Positions 5,142-5,211 of a stretch of DNA of 5,211 bases are shown here, one piece after another. The notes beneath the pieces were generated by a model that was not told the DNA's origin, did not search any database, and worked only from the letters and a program-made list of their open reading frames with translations. Position 1 is the first letter of the stretch; each line of letters opens with the position of its first letter. The translations under genes were made by a program, and so were the position numbers. This stretch comes from Burkholderiales bacterium (GTDB taxonomy: Bacteria > Pseudomonadota > Gammaproteobacteria > Burkholderiales > Casimicrobiaceae): positions 1-5,211 of the forward strand of contig JAICVH010000213.1 in NCBI GenBank assembly GCA_025935435.1. Direction: 5' to 3'.

Positions 5142-5146
5142 ACTCA

Positions 5147-5211
5147 ATGAAAAAGAAGCTCGTTGCTGTCGCTGTCGCGGGCGTTCTTGGCGCTCCGCTG
5201 GCTGCGCATGC
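5147..5211 (+). CDS. Exported protein, possibly a general porin, N-terminus only
   Basis: Partial gene: 21 full codons before the right edge. The start reads MKKKLVAVAVAGVLG and continues to PLAAH plus GC, the first two bases of an Ala codon. This is a textbook Sec signal peptide: three lysines, a short Ala/Val/Leu core, and an A-H-A type signal peptidase I site at the edge. There is no lipobox cysteine in the visible part. Known: betaproteobacterial Gram-negative porins often begin with just such a short peptide, then a QSSVTLYG-like strand, but the mature protein is outside the window, so porin is an inference. The strong ribosome site, extended -10 promoter and structured leader suggest high, regulated expression, which suits an abundant outer-membrane protein. 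Other periplasmic or outer-membrane proteins remain possible. Confidence 0.8.
   Translation, partial: MKKKLVAVAVAGVLGAPLAAH

Larger units (their letters stand above)
4739..5146. other. Divergent intergenic region of about 400 bp
   Basis: This stretch separates wbpL (minus) from the exported-protein gene (plus) and is visibly more AT-rich in patches than the genes. I see no convincing full-size gene: the open frames crossing it have no family motifs and continue antisense into wbpL. It holds a structured leader for the minus operon (4739 to about 4910), a middle section with short direct and inverted repeats (4917-4990), and a promoter plus leader for the plus-strand gene (5024-5146). Individual elements are listed separately. 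I found no ops/JUMPstart element (GGCGGTAGCGT-like), which often precedes O-antigen operons in enterobacteria. Confidence 0.8.

Noticed and set aside
1..5211. CRISPR arrays, insertion-sequence ends, tRNA or rRNA genes, phage or toxin-antitoxin genes
   Set aside because: No regularly spaced repeats, transposase motifs, tRNA cloverleaf or rRNA sequence were recognised on either strand.

Overview
The window looks like chromosomal DNA from a GC-rich Gram-negative bacterium, most likely a betaproteobacterium. G or C dominates third codon positions, the long antisense open frames are typical of such genomes, and the gene set is for lipopolysaccharide (LPS) O-antigen assembly. The gene at the right edge begins with a short Ala/Val signal peptide of the kind seen on betaproteobacterial porins. 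I cannot place the organism below class from sequence alone.

Layout, left to right. (1) Positions 1-452, minus strand: the N-terminal 150 residues of a family-9 glycosyltransferase (LPS heptosyltransferase type), cut by the window edge. (2) A 47-bp divergent gap. (3) 500-1873, plus strand: a roughly 12-TM O-antigen ligase/polymerase family protein, most likely the WaaL-type ligase. (4) 1803-3707, minus strand: a WbpM/CapD-type membrane-bound nucleotide-sugar 4,6-dehydratase, converging on the ligase gene with a 71-bp tail-to-tail overlap. (5) 3704-4738, minus strand: a WecA/WbpL-type polyprenyl-phosphate sugar-1-phosphate transferase, joined to the dehydratase by a 4-bp ATGA overlap. (6) 4739-5146: a divergent intergenic region of about 400 bp with candidate promoters, several hairpins, possible operators and a 14-codon upstream ORF. 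(7) 5147-5211, plus strand: the first 21 codons of an exported protein, possibly a general porin.

How they fit together: the dehydratase would make a 4-keto-6-deoxy-HexNAc nucleotide precursor (leading to QuiNAc or FucNAc). The WbpL/WecA-type enzyme would start the O-unit by moving a HexNAc-1-phosphate onto undecaprenyl phosphate at the inner membrane. The GT9 enzyme would build the inner core in the cytoplasm, and the ligase would join finished O-polysaccharide to core-lipid A in the periplasm. The flippase, polymerase, remaining glycosyltransferases and the 4-keto reductase are not in the window.

I found no CRISPR array, insertion sequence, tRNA, rRNA or defence or mobile system. The genes are recognisable families. 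The parts most worth checking are non-coding: the leader of the exported-protein gene (5'-terminal hairpin plus a small ORF with its own Shine-Dalgarno sequence), the structured leader of the wbpL-wbpM operon, and the convergent coding overlap.
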